From contig NZ_CAKZHV010000059.1 in NCBI RefSeq assembly GCF_936927845.1, forward strand, positions 243,557 through 307,556: 64,000 nt of DNA, written 5' to 3'. The stretch is from an uncultured Sphingomonas sp. Lineage in GTDB: Bacteria; Pseudomonadota; Alphaproteobacteria; Sphingomonadales; Sphingomonadaceae. This document shows positions 52,878 through 61,589 of this stretch, piece by piece. The position numbers and the translations under genes were made by a program. The notes under the pieces are model-generated. The model was not told where the DNA came from. It was given only the letters and a program-made list of their open reading frames with translations, and made no database searches. Every line of letters begins with the position of its first letter. Positions within the stretch are counted from its first letter, which is position 1.

Positions 52878-54155
52878 CTAGAACTTGTCGCCGGGTGGTG
52901 GCTTCGGCAGCCCCGCTTCGTCGTAGAGACTCTTCGTCTCTGGTTTGACCCACGTGTCGGCAGGCGGCTGCCTGAGCTGGACGGGCCACTTCATGATCCC
53001 GCCGTCCCGCTTCTTCGGCTCGCCGTAGAGTTCGCGCAGCGCTGTGCCGCACTCCTTCGCTTGTGCATTGGTCGGCTGCTTGTAGCCGATGCAGCGCAGC
53101 ACCTCGCTCGCTGTCATGTGGACCGGCGGCTGACTCGGGTCGATCGCCTCCGCGACCTGCTCGCCGATCGCGCTGGCGGCGCGGTGGCGGGCGTTCCACG
53201 CGTCCAGGGCGGCGTCCTCATCTCGCGTGAGCCACCACGTCGCCCCCTCGCGGACGCGCCCGGCCAGCTGCGCGAACAGCTGTTGCGTGTCGATGTCGTG
53301 GAGGTAGTCGAGCCCCTCGACCGCGATCGTCCACCAGCGCGAGTTGCCGGTCGGGTCGATGAGGAACGAGGCGTCGTTCACCGTGGCGGCGAACACCGTG
53401 CGGCGCGGGTACACCGACTCCCGCCGCTCGTAAGGCCGCCGGACCTTGTCGACGTCAGCGGTGACGAAGCTCTTGAGCGGCGGCAGTTCCCTGCGGAGCG
53501 TGCCTTCCAGCTCGCCCAGCTCCACGATCCAGTTGTTCACGGCGCCCAGCAGGCTGTCCTTGTTGCTCCAGTCCATGTGGTGGTCGAGGCGGACCACCTC
53601 GTTGCGCAGCGCGTCGTCGGAGACGAGCCGCTTGATCCAGCTGGTCTTGCCGATGCCCTGTCGGCCCTGCAGCACGAGCACACCGCGGGCCTTGAACGTG
53701 TCGCCCGGCAGCGCCGCCGCCGCCGCGCTGAGCAGCCACTTGGTGACTAGCGTTTCCTTGAGGGACGGCGGGTAATCCTCCGCGGTGGTGACGGTCGCAA
53801 GGATGTCCGGCAGCCGGTCGCGCCCGTCCCACGGCTTGCTGGCGATCCAGTCGGCGACGGGGTTGTAGGCGTTGTCGTCGCCGATCGCCTGGACGAACTC
53901 TGCGAGGTGGCGGGTGGACAGGCCGTGCTTGGTGCCGCGGCTGAAAATGCGCGACATCCGCACGTTGGCGGCGTTGTCGGGCGTTCCCGCCTCGCCGGGT
54001 ATGGTGATCTCCAAGTCCTTCTTGACGGTGTTGTACCGCACCGTGATCCCCTCGTGGAGGAGCATGTGCGCGACATTGGGTATCGTAGTGGGCAGGCGGT
54101 TCGTTCCCGGCGGCGCGGCGTCGGGCCAACCGGTGATTGGGTTCTTCATTGTCAT
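52878..54155 (-). CDS. VapE-like (virulence-associated E) helicase/primase-type protein
   Basis: A 425-aa protein with the VapE/D5-like P-loop domain. Walker A is GRQGIGKTS at residues 164-172; a Walker B-like WIVELGELEG and the arginine-finger-like RRPYERRE and GNSRWWTIAVEGLDYLHDID follow. In phages, satellites and islands such proteins initiate or drive element replication. ATG 54155 (or 54149) chosen since family similarity begins there. The C-terminus ends with a Pro/Lys-rich tail. It supports replication-capable, satellite-like biology for the island. Confidence 0.85.
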   Translation of the reverse strand: MTMKNPITGWPDAAPPGTNRLPTTIPNVAHMLLHEGITVRYNTVKKDLEITIPGEAGTPDNAANVRMSRIFSRGTKHGLSTRHLAEFVQAIGDDNAYNPVADWIASKPWDGRDRLPDILATVTTAEDYPPSLKETLVTKWLLSAAAAALPGDTFKARGVLVLQGRQGIGKTSWIKRLVSDDALRNEVVRLDHHMDWSNKDSLLGAVNNWIVELGELEGTLRRELPPLKSFVTADVDKVRRPYERRESVYPRRTVFAATVNDASFLIDPTGNSRWWTIAVEGLDYLHDIDTQQLFAQLAGRVREGATWWLTRDEDAALDAWNARHRAASAIGEQVAEAIDPSQPPVHMTASEVLRCIGYKQPTNAQAKECGTALRELYGEPKKRDGGIMKWPVQLRQPPADTWVKPETKSLYDEAGLPKPPPGDKF

Positions 54156-54536
54156 TGTATGTGCTCTCGCTTGCGACCGCTGCGGACGGCCGACTGTTTG
54201 CGCCATGCTCGCGCATGACGACGCGCGGCCCCCATGAGGCATCCGCGGCTCCGAGTTATGCTGGTCGGTGTCGTGTCGGTCTGGCCGACGTGCGGCTGGC
54301 TTTCCCTGCCGAGCGTGCCGTAGCTGCGCTCGGGCGGACCGATGCTGTTCTACGAGCCACTCGCCGGACGTTCTTGGCTGTCCCACGCAGCGGCCGTTCA
54401 GCCGGTTGTGCGGGCGTTCCCTGCCGAGCGCATTTGCTTATGCGCGGGGCTTTAACGGCACGGGTTTGTAAGCGTTTGTTTTAACACGATTATCTGTCGG
54501 CGTTGTCGTCCGGATGACCGCGAACGGCGGCGTGCT
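54156..54536. other. 381-bp gap upstream of VapE with short direct repeats
   Basis: No credible gene on either strand. The 14-bp sequence TTCCCTGCCGAGCG occurs twice (54302-54315 and 54417-54430), and an AT-richer stretch with TTTGTAAGCGTTTGTTTTAA lies at ~54465-54484. Could be a control region or replication origin for the element; not shown. Confidence 0.5.
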
Positions 54537-54989
54537 CTAGTGAAGGTGATAGGTCTTGTTCTCGTCCACCCACCAAAGCTTGGTGGCGGCTGCTTTCCCC
54601 CGATGCCGCGCCAGCACGCGGCCGATGAACTCGGGATCGAGCAACGTGGCGAACTCGACCGCGTCCATGATGTCAGCGCGTTGATCCAGCCCAGTGACGA
54701 TGCAGGCTTGGATCAGCAGTGCCACCAACTCGTCATGCGGTAGGTTCCGTTGTTCTTCGGCAAGAGTGTAGATGCTGGCGCGGCGGGCTGTGTAGTCCGC
54801 AAGCGACGTGTCGGCGGGCGCCACGACTTGCCACTCGTCGGCCCCGCGGTCGAACCGCCAGTAAAAGGTGCGCCCCCACAACTCGTATGGCCCAACGAGG
54901 TCGGGAGCGCCATCGACCGGCCGTTCCGGCATGCCGAAACAATACTTGAAGTGGGCACGTACTCGCCAGCCGGTTACGGTCACGAACAT
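54537..54989 (-). CDS. Hypothetical island protein (150 aa)
   Basis: A 150-aa soluble protein, family not recognised. It is Trp/Tyr-rich at both ends (YELWGRTFYWRFDRGADEW; KLWWVDENKTYHLH) with a helical middle (ELVALLIQACIVTGLDQRADIMD). Same strand as the VapE gene. Probably an accessory gene of the element; no function can be assigned. Confidence 0.6.
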   Translation of the reverse strand: MFVTVTGWRVRAHFKYCFGMPERPVDGAPDLVGPYELWGRTFYWRFDRGADEWQVVAPADTSLADYTARRASIYTLAEEQRNLPHDELVALLIQACIVTGLDQRADIMDAVEFATLLDPEFIGRVLARHRGKAAATKLWWVDENKTYHLH

Positions 54990-55020
54990 TCTATTTCCCC
55001 GCCATTCTGCCGAGACAGCG

Positions 55021-55335
55021 CTACGGCGCGTCGTCCGTTCCCACGTACGTGAGCAGCAGGGTGGAACGCTGGGCTGACCGGGACCGCCGCTCGGACAAGT
55101 GCGCCGACACCGTCAGCGCGACGGCGGCGGCGCCGATTGCGGCGGCGCAGTGTGCGGGCGCCTTGAAGGCCAAGCCGAGTAGGCCGACCGTGGCGAGCAG
55201 CTGGAGGGTGCGCCGCGGGTGCACCACGGCCGCCATGAGCAACAGGATGAGCAGCACCACGGACAGCGCTAGGGCGAGGTACTGGACGATGGCGAGCACG
55301 GCGAGCGCCGTCAGGAACTGGATGAAGTCGCGCAC
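55021..55335 (-). CDS. Hypothetical three-TM membrane protein
   Basis: A 104-aa protein with three predicted membrane segments (FLTALAVLAIVQYLALALSV, LLILLLMAAVV, LLATVGLLGLAF and AAAIGAAAVALTV) and a basic C-terminal tail. Plausible start ATG 55335 with GGAGAA upstream. It lies 15 bp downstream of the 125-aa gene on the same strand and is likely co-transcribed. No family recognised. Confidence 0.55.
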   Translation of the reverse strand: MRDFIQFLTALAVLAIVQYLALALSVVLLILLLMAAVVHPRRTLQLLATVGLLGLAFKAPAHCAAAIGAAAVALTVSAHLSERRSRSAQRSTLLLTYVGTDDAP

Positions 55336-55350
55336 GGAGAGTTCTCCTTA

Positions 55351-55728
55351 TCAGCGAAAGAGAGCGAGCAGCGCCAGGTCGGCGTCGTCGGGCACGATGA
55401 TGATGGTCGCGTGGGTGCTGCCCATCGTGAACACGAGCCGGCCATAGCCGTCGTGGCGGGACAGCCAGTCCCAGCCGGGCTCGAAGCCGGGCTGCCCGTG
55501 ACGCGTCCCCGACAGCGGGTCGACAAGGGGCGAGAAGCCGGCCTCTGCCGCGACGGCCGCCTCATCGTCGCCGGGCTCGACCAGCAGGATGTCAGTCCAG
55601 TCGGTCAGGTCGTGCTCGCCGCTGGTCAGCAGCGCGATCTCCGCCACGAGGGCGGCGCGCATCGGCGGCGGGAGCGGCAGGGTGAGCGCCCGCGCGGCGG
55701 ACGCGCGGTCGTGGACCAAGATGGTCAT
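55351..55728 (-). CDS. Small acidic island protein, paralogue A
   Basis: A 125-aa acidic protein. It shares a pattern with the next gene (55807-56220): VEPGD...A..AA..GF.P, then G.R.G.P.F.P.W.W...H.G, then VPD..D..LL.L. About half the aligned positions in these blocks agree, so the two are paralogues that diverged after duplication. ATG 55728 has a GGAAC site. Function unknown. Confidence 0.65.
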   Translation of the reverse strand: MTILVHDRASAARALTLPLPPPMRAALVAEIALLTSGEHDLTDWTDILLVEPGDDEAAVAAEAGFSPLVDPLSGTRHGQPGFEPGWDWLSRHDGYGRLVFTMGSTHATIIIVPDDADLALLALFR

Positions 55729-55806
55729 AGTCTGTTCCTTTCGAGGGTAAAAAGAAAGCGCCCGCGGCGGGATGCCGGGACGCTGCGTGTCAGTCGGGGT
55801 CGTCGG

Positions 55807-56220
55807 TCAGGCCGGCGTGAGGTGATCCCTGCACAGGACCAGGAGGCGCGGGTCGGTGTCGGGCCGGTCGGGGACGAGCAGGACGTGGCCGAACCCGTCG
55901 TCGCTCAGGACGAAGGCCAGCTCGAACCAGCCGCCGTGGTCCTCGATCCACTCCCACGACGGGGCGAAGTCGGGGTCCCCTTGGCGGCTGCCGTCCACGA
56001 GGTTGGCGTCGGGCGGGAAGCCCAGCGCCGCCGCCGCCTCCGCCGGCCCGTCGCCGGGCTCGACGGCGTGGAAGTGGGCAAGGTCGCCCAGGTCGAGGCC
56101 GGGCTCGCTGTCGTCCTCCAGCTGCCGGGCGCGGGCGGCGAGAAGGGCGCGCAGCTGCGGGTCGAGGGCGGGGTCGGCTACGGCCGCCCTGACGGCGGCT
56201 CCGGTGGTGAAAGATTGCAT
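55807..56220 (-). CDS. Small acidic island protein, paralogue B
   Basis: A 137-aa acidic protein (MQSFTTGAAVRAAV start at ATG 56220), paralogous to the 125-aa protein just downstream, with the same VEPGD, GFPP, GDPDFAPSWEW, HGGWFEL and VPDRPDTDPRLL elements. The frame remains open for 99 codons upstream but that part is low-complexity and unlike its neighbour. No known domain; may be a structural or immunity-type protein of the element. Confidence 0.65.
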   Translation of the reverse strand: MQSFTTGAAVRAAVADPALDPQLRALLAARARQLEDDSEPGLDLGDLAHFHAVEPGDGPAEAAAALGFPPDANLVDGSRQGDPDFAPSWEWIEDHGGWFELAFVLSDDGFGHVLLVPDRPDTDPRLLVLCRDHLTPA

Positions 56221-56432
56221 ACGGTTGTCCTCAAACGGAGAAGGCCCCGCGGAGCTGGTCCACGGGGCCTCGGGGGCTGGCGTCCGCGCGGGGCGGACTT
56301 CGTTGGTTTTGCTAGGCGAGCGCTTCGAGAGGCCTCGCCGGGGAGGTCGAAACGGCGGTTCGGGGCCGATCGGGTCAGGCTCGGGATCGACCATGCCGCG
56401 GACTGGCCGTCCCATCACCCGAGCCTGCGTGG

Positions 56433-56765
56433 TCAGAGCTGCTTGTACGAGAGGATAACGTTGCCGCCATCGCTCTTGTGGGCGCCGAACTCGGCGCGTC
56501 CCTGGCCCTGGCTCCACTCGGCGCGGGCTTGGCAGGTGATGAAGTTGGGGTAATCATTCATCACCCGCTCCACCTCGTTGAGCTCCAGTATCTCAGGCTC
56601 GCGGCCCTTTGACATCTGGATGATCTCCGGCGCGAGCGACTCGCACGTGTAGTCCGCCGGAGCGGCGCGATCCTGCGCAGGAGGCGAACTGCCGCCGCCG
56701 GTGAAGTAAAGAAGGGCGACGATCCCGGCGGCCACCGCGGCGCCGATCTTCTGCTGTTTGGTCAT
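56433..56765 (-). CDS. Small membrane-anchored or secreted protein
   Basis: A 110-aa protein with an N-terminal signal anchor (KIGAAVAAGIVALLYFTGGG) and a soluble domain containing two cysteines (ADYTCESLAPEIIQM, FITCQARAEW) that may form a disulfide in the periplasm. ATG 56765 has GGGAGAACC upstream. Not recognised as a family. Confidence 0.6.
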   Translation of the reverse strand: MTKQQKIGAAVAAGIVALLYFTGGGSSPPAQDRAAPADYTCESLAPEIIQMSKGREPEILELNEVERVMNDYPNFITCQARAEWSQGQGRAEFGAHKSDGGNVILSYKQL

Positions 56766-57254
56766 GGTGGTTCTCCCTTTTGGTGGTGGATGTGCCGCGG
56801 ACGCGCGTCGTCGCGCCGGGGCGAGCGTGTCGCGCCGACGTGCCGTATGTGTGCCGCATGTGCGTCGTCGCCCTCTCGTCGGGAGCGACCTTCGGCTCAG
56901 ACCCTCGTGCCGCCCCTATGTACCTCTCGGGAGCGGCGGCCGAAGCCGGATGTTCGAAACCTGACCGTAGGCACAGGCGCATGCGCCTTTACCGTTGCCG
57001 GCTGGACATACGCGCATGCCACCCGGCCTCGAACATGCGTTCGCGACCGAGTTCCTACAGGTTGAGGTTTCGACGCCCCGCCCCCCGGCTTTCACGGGAG
57101 GCGCTGCGATCATGGTCAGGCTGGCACGCCCGCGCAATAGGCCTGTGCAGGCCTGGTGCGAGGCTTTTCAGCCCTTCCATAAAAAGATACCGATTTTCGC
57201 GCGTGCTCAGCTGCGACATCGTGTGCCGTGTTGGCTAAGTCTGGGTTCAGAACT
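56766..57254. other. 489-bp non-coding gap in the island
   Basis: No convincing gene. GTGCCG recurs (around 56790, 56838, 56849, 56909 and 57222) along with CGTCGTCGC; the left half is divergent promoter space for the minus-strand small genes and the right half for mrr. Confidence 0.45.
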
Positions 57255-58193
57255 GTGAGTGGAGCGGACCTGTTGGCCATACCGGATTACCAAGCGCTGA
57301 TGCTGCCAGTGCTGCGCGAGGCAGCTGTCGGCGAGACGCGCGTGCCTGCCGCCGCCGAGAGAATCGCCGACCAGCTCGGCTTGTCCGAGGAGGAGCGGGA
57401 GGAGATGCTGCCTAGCGGCCGCCAGCGCGTGCTGCACAACCGGCTGCACTGGGCCAAGTTCTACATGACGAAGGCGGGCCTGATCGACAGCCCGAGCCGC
57501 GGTCGGTTCGTCGCCAGCGAGGAGGGGCGCGCTCTTCTAGCGCGGACCCCGACGGCCATCGATATTGACGTGCTGAGCACCTTCCCACCCTTCCGTGAAT
57601 GGTATCAGAAGACAGGCGAGAGCGCGGGCGAGGAGGAGTCGGCCACGAAGGCGGCGGTCGCGTCGGAGGCTACGCCCGAAGAGCAGATCGACGCTGCGTA
57701 TGCTGCCATCCAGGCGGCGCTCAAGGCCGACCTGCTGCAGCGGGTCCTAGGGCAGACGCCCGCCTTCTTCGAGCGGCTGATCGTCGATCTGCTGGTCGCC
57801 ATGGGGTACGGCGGGACGCACGACCGGGCCGCGCTCCAGCTCGGCAAGAGCGGCGACGGCGGAGTGGACGGCGTGATTGACGAAGATCGCCTTGGGCTCG
57901 ATCGCATCTACGTCCAGGCGAAGCGGTACGCGCCGCACGTCGGGGTTGGCAGGCCGGAGATACAGGGGTTCGTTGGGAGCCTCGTTGGGCTAGGTGCAAC
58001 CAAGGGCGTGTTCGTTACCACGTCGAGCTTCAGCACGCCCGCAGGAGAGTATGTTCGTCACATCCCACAGCGCGTAATTCTCATTGATGGCGAGCGGCTG
58101 GCGGCGCTGCTGGTCGAGCACGACGTTGGTGTGCGCGTGAGCCGAACGATTGCGGTGAAGCGAGTCGATGAGGACTTCTTTGCCGACGACTGA
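57255..58193 (+). CDS. Mrr-type restriction endonuclease
   Basis: A ~312-aa modification-dependent-type restriction enzyme. The N-terminal winged-helix Mrr_N domain is marked by IPDYQALMLPVL and the C-terminal Mrr_cat domain by FFERLIVDLLVAMGYG, then a GGVDG...YVQAKRY version of the PD-(D/E)XK core, and GATKGVFVTTSSFSTPA. Such enzymes cleave methylated foreign DNA. Start is uncertain: GTG 57255 fits the family best, GTG 57228 and TTG 57270 are alternatives. A 190-bp gap separates it from the PLD nuclease gene. Confidence 0.87.
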   Translation: MSGADLLAIPDYQALMLPVLREAAVGETRVPAAAERIADQLGLSEEEREEMLPSGRQRVLHNRLHWAKFYMTKAGLIDSPSRGRFVASEEGRALLARTPTAIDIDVLSTFPPFREWYQKTGESAGEEESATKAAVASEATPEEQIDAAYAAIQAALKADLLQRVLGQTPAFFERLIVDLLVAMGYGGTHDRAALQLGKSGDGGVDGVIDEDRLGLDRIYVQAKRYAPHVGVGRPEIQGFVGSLVGLGATKGVFVTTSSFSTPAGEYVRHIPQRVILIDGERLAALLVEHDVGVRVSRTIAVKRVDEDFFADD

Positions 58194-58384
58194 CGTGCGC
58201 TGACCAGGGCCACGCCCGAATTAACCCGATCCAAGCATAGATCGAGCAGTCTGGATCGCGCCGTAATCCGGCTTCGCTGCATCTGCCGCTCAGAGTGAGC
58301 CTAACTACTGCCACCTAATCCTATGTCTGCCTCTGGACTCGATGAAGCCATCATCGCACCAACTCCTTGGGACATGAGGAGCAG

Positions 58385-59584
58385 ATGCTGGTGACACGCG
58401 AGTTCATCCTTCAAGGGCTTACCGCTCGCACTCACGGCGATGTCGTTCGCGAGCTGTTCGACGTGGCAGATGTGCAGCGCTCGATCATCAGCGTCGCATT
58501 CCTGATGGAGAGCGGCATCAACCAGATAGCGCCGAAGTTTGCGGCGCACGCGGGGAACACGTCGGTATTCGCAGGCATCCGGAACGACATTACGTCGTAT
58601 CAGGGCATGAAGCGGCTTCTCGATGCCGGTGTGGCGCTGCACGCTGTTGACACCGGATCCCGGCACCTGCTCTTCCATCCGAAGCTCTACTACGTGCGGG
58701 GCAAGAAGCTCGCTCGGCTGTCGATCGGCAGCGCGAACCTGACTCTGGGCGGCCTCAACAACAACATCGAGGCCGGCGTCCTGCTCGACTTCGACGTTGA
58801 CGACAAGGACGACGCCAAGTTTTTGAAGGAGCTGGAGAAGCAATTCGATGGCCTGACCGCGGCGCACCCCGACAACATCTTCCGTATCAAGAAGGTGAAG
58901 CGGTTAAACGAGTTGCTTGCTGCCGGCCTACTGGCCGATGAGGCACATATGCCGCCGCAAAAGCCGACCACGTCGGCCAAGCCGGGCAGCTCTGATCCCA
59001 CGCCACGTATGAAGATGGCCGTACCGGCGATTAAGAGTTCTCCAAAAAAGGCGAGCAAACCCAAGCTGTCGGTTCCGGTCGTCCCCGTGATTATCGCCTC
59101 TGACGGTGGGCCGGTGCCAGCGGCGGCTCCAGCCGTCGGGAGCGCAGGCGTTGGTTACGAGGTGGTCTGGATCAGCAAGGACCTCACCGAACGCGACCTG
59201 ACGATCCCCACCGGGGACAACACCAATCCCACCGGATCGATCAACCTCGACAAAGGCCTGATGGAGGCGGAGGTCGATCACCGCCACTACTTCCGCGATG
59301 AAGTGTTCCCGTCCCTGATCTGGACGCCCCGGTCGGCAACTGTGGATGAGGCGGTCGGCACCTTTCAAGTCGTTCTCAAGGGTGTGGACTATGGCTCGTT
59401 CGACATGAACATCAGGCACACGACCAGCACCACGTCGAAGTCCTACCTGCAAAAGAATGCCATGACGCGATTGTCCTGGGGCGAGGTCGCCGCAGAGGTA
59501 AAGCGTCCCGACCTGATTGGCCGTTCCATGGCGCTCTACCGTGACCTAGCCGATCCAACCAAGTTCATGATCGAGATCGATTAG
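58385..59584 (+). CDS. PLD-family (NgoFVII-like) restriction endonuclease candidate
   Basis: A 399-aa protein with an N-terminal phospholipase-D-fold nuclease domain: HPKLYYVRGKKL (His98, Lys100) followed by LSIGSANLTLGGL (Gly115, Ser116, Asn118), the HKD motif with the Asp missing as in many NgoFVII-type enzymes. The C-terminal ~130 residues (GYEVVWISKDLTERDLTIP, SKSYLQKNAMTRLSW) could be a specificity domain. AGGAG lies just before ATG 58385. Its stop overlaps that of the convergent N6-adenine methylase by 3 bp; the two probably form a type II-like restriction-modification system. Confidence 0.75.
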   Translation: MLVTREFILQGLTARTHGDVVRELFDVADVQRSIISVAFLMESGINQIAPKFAAHAGNTSVFAGIRNDITSYQGMKRLLDAGVALHAVDTGSRHLLFHPKLYYVRGKKLARLSIGSANLTLGGLNNNIEAGVLLDFDVDDKDDAKFLKELEKQFDGLTAAHPDNIFRIKKVKRLNELLAAGLLADEAHMPPQKPTTSAKPGSSDPTPRMKMAVPAIKSSPKKASKPKLSVPVVPVIIASDGGPVPAAAPAVGSAGVGYEVVWISKDLTERDLTIPTGDNTNPTGSINLDKGLMEAEVDHRHYFRDEVFPSLIWTPRSATVDEAVGTFQVVLKGVDYGSFDMNIRHTTSTTSKSYLQKNAMTRLSWGEVAAEVKRPDLIGRSMALYRDLADPTKFMIEID

Positions 59585-61326
59585 GTGACCACCTCTTCCT
59601 CGCTGGACGTACGTTGGCGGCGATCCCGCAGCTTGCGCCATCCTTCGAGGGTGGCGTCCTGCTTCGCTTTCGATAGGCCCAGACCGCCGAGGACAATGCG
59701 TCCCTGACGCGCCAGCGTGGCATGCGTCGCGTCGTTACGGATGGATCGGTCGAGCTGAGCCAGGTCCACTTGCACGTCCGGCAAGGGCACGACCAAGCGC
59801 TCGATCTCGGACGGGATCAGCTCCAGCACGCCGCCGCCGTAGTGCCGACCTTCCAGCTCTGCGCTGAGCGCAGTCAGCGGGTTGACAAAACAACCGACCA
59901 AATGCTCGCCGGAGATGTCTTTCGTGCGAATTCGGTATGCGGTGTCCGTCGTGTAAGCGCCAATCCTGTTTAGGATCAGCCGCGGTGTGTCGTGCGAGCG
60001 TTTCAGCATGCCGACCTCTGTCGAGTAGACCGAAGGAACCTTAAACCAGGGTGTGCGTATCCGGCACTTATAGCGGGTCTGCAACTTCTGCTTCTCGCCC
60101 ATCTCAATGTAGCGCTTAGGGCCTTTGGCCATCTTAGCCGGCGAGTCGTCAAACCAAAGGAAGTTGGTGGGCGTACCCTTGTCAGCATTCGCCGAGTGCT
60201 GGTTCTCGTCGTAGATGATGCCGGGGCAGTGTCCGCTGCGCCCGAACATGGGATGCGCGTATTTCTCAAGTCCGTATTCTTCAACGGTTTCATCTGATAC
60301 TAAAAAGAAGGCATTAGCACCGGTCACGATGCCGACGTCAACGCGGGCGATGTTCTCGAACCGGTGAACGGCTTTGTGGGCCTCGATCTCGTCGAACAGG
60401 GTGCGTGCCTCAAGGTCGAGTAGCGCGCGGGTCCACTTGCCCTCCACGGTCTTGCCGTTGATCGTCTGGGGCGCATCGAAAATCTCCGCCGGAGAAATGC
60501 GCAGGAATTCACGACCGCGCACCGGATAGATGCCGAGACCTTCCTCCTTCTGAGCGGGACTGGATCGCTTCTCGGCCATCAGGATCACGGCGCCTTGCAG
60601 CGTACCGTCGAACCAGAGCTCTTCTGGGTCGATGATGACTAGTCGACGGCACTGACGACCGAGATAGCTGCGCAGCGATTGCGCATGCGTGACGTGGATG
60701 ATCTCGGCCGGCACTACCATCGCGAGGCGCCCGCCTGGACGCAGCAGCGCCATCGCAGCCAGGATGAAAGGCACCCAGGCGTTCGTGTGTTTCGTGAATC
60801 TCAAATCCAGCTGACTGAAAATCGCTTCCGAGCGAGCCTGGAAGGCCGGCGGCAGGAATTGGTAGCGGACAAACGGCGGATTGCCGACGACTGCGTCGAA
60901 CCGCTCGCCACCATCATTCATGTTGTCGAGCGCCCAACCGAGGAAATCCTCGTTGCGTACGTCGGCCTTGTTCAGCCCGAGCTCCGAGGCGCGGCGCGAC
61001 GCCTTTCCGGCCTCGATATCGTCTAACTCAAACGCCGCCAGTTCAGACTTGGCGAAACCCTTTACCGTGGCCATAGCTTGGAAGAACGCTCCGTCGCCGC
61101 AGCTCGGTTCAAGGACGCGCTTCGGAGCGAGTTCCTTGACCCACGAGGCAATGAAGGCGGCGAGATCGGGTGGGGTGTAGTACCCACCGCGCAGCTTTTG
61201 AGCCGTTTGATCAGCTATAAACTTCAACTCAGTCTCCTCGATCGGTCGAAGGAGCACCGATTTCGTCTTGGCGGAGTCCTCTCGCCAAGGAGCCGCTAAA
61301 GTCTCCGTGTCGGGGATCCCGTGCAA
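59581..61326 (-). CDS. N6-adenine DNA methyltransferase, Eco57I-like
   Basis: SAM-dependent DNA methylase, 581 aa from the longest start. Motif I is VLEPSCGDGAFF (residues ~71-82) and motif IV NPPF (149-152), typical for gamma-type adenine methylases; the C-terminal part with LRGGYYTPPDLAAF at the front and the long RRLVIIDPE and FLWFDDSPAKM regions fits a target-recognition domain. TTG 61326 is the longest start; TTG 61227, right behind GAGGAGACTGAG, may be the true one. It is convergent to the PLD nuclease gene and would protect host sites from it (inference). Confidence 0.83.
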   Translation of the reverse strand: MHGIPDTETLAAPWREDSAKTKSVLLRPIEETELKFIADQTAQKLRGGYYTPPDLAAFIASWVKELAPKRVLEPSCGDGAFFQAMATVKGFAKSELAAFELDDIEAGKASRRASELGLNKADVRNEDFLGWALDNMNDGGERFDAVVGNPPFVRYQFLPPAFQARSEAIFSQLDLRFTKHTNAWVPFILAAMALLRPGGRLAMVVPAEIIHVTHAQSLRSYLGRQCRRLVIIDPEELWFDGTLQGAVILMAEKRSSPAQKEEGLGIYPVRGREFLRISPAEIFDAPQTINGKTVEGKWTRALLDLEARTLFDEIEAHKAVHRFENIARVDVGIVTGANAFFLVSDETVEEYGLEKYAHPMFGRSGHCPGIIYDENQHSANADKGTPTNFLWFDDSPAKMAKGPKRYIEMGEKQKLQTRYKCRIRTPWFKVPSVYSTEVGMLKRSHDTPRLILNRIGAYTTDTAYRIRTKDISGEHLVGCFVNPLTALSAELEGRHYGGGVLELIPSEIERLVVPLPDVQVDLAQLDRSIRNDATHATLARQGRIVLGGLGLSKAKQDATLEGWRKLRDRRQRTSSEEEVVT

Positions 61327-61589
61327 GAGAGCACCGGGCTACACGACGCCGAACCGTCCATGTCGACGCCGTGTATGCCCAGCCGGAACGCCGTTCGCAA
61401 TATGGGTTTGCACGGCCCCACAGCCCGCTCAGCTAGCTTTCCTCCGCCGGCCGCAGGAGGAGCATGGTCTCGCGATCTACCGGCAGCACGGCCTTGCCTC
61501 CTTCTCAATCTCATCGCCCTGCGCGTCTGCTGCGGCGGCGCCTAGCTTTGCACTCCGAACCTCGTGAGCAGGGTGGAAGGGAGATTTGC

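Noticed and set aside
54302..54420. LexA-type (GTTC-N7-GTTC) boxes in the spacer upstream of VapE
   Set aside because: GTTC occurs at 54347, 54370, 54396 and 54416, but at spacings of 20-26 bp, not the 11 bp required.
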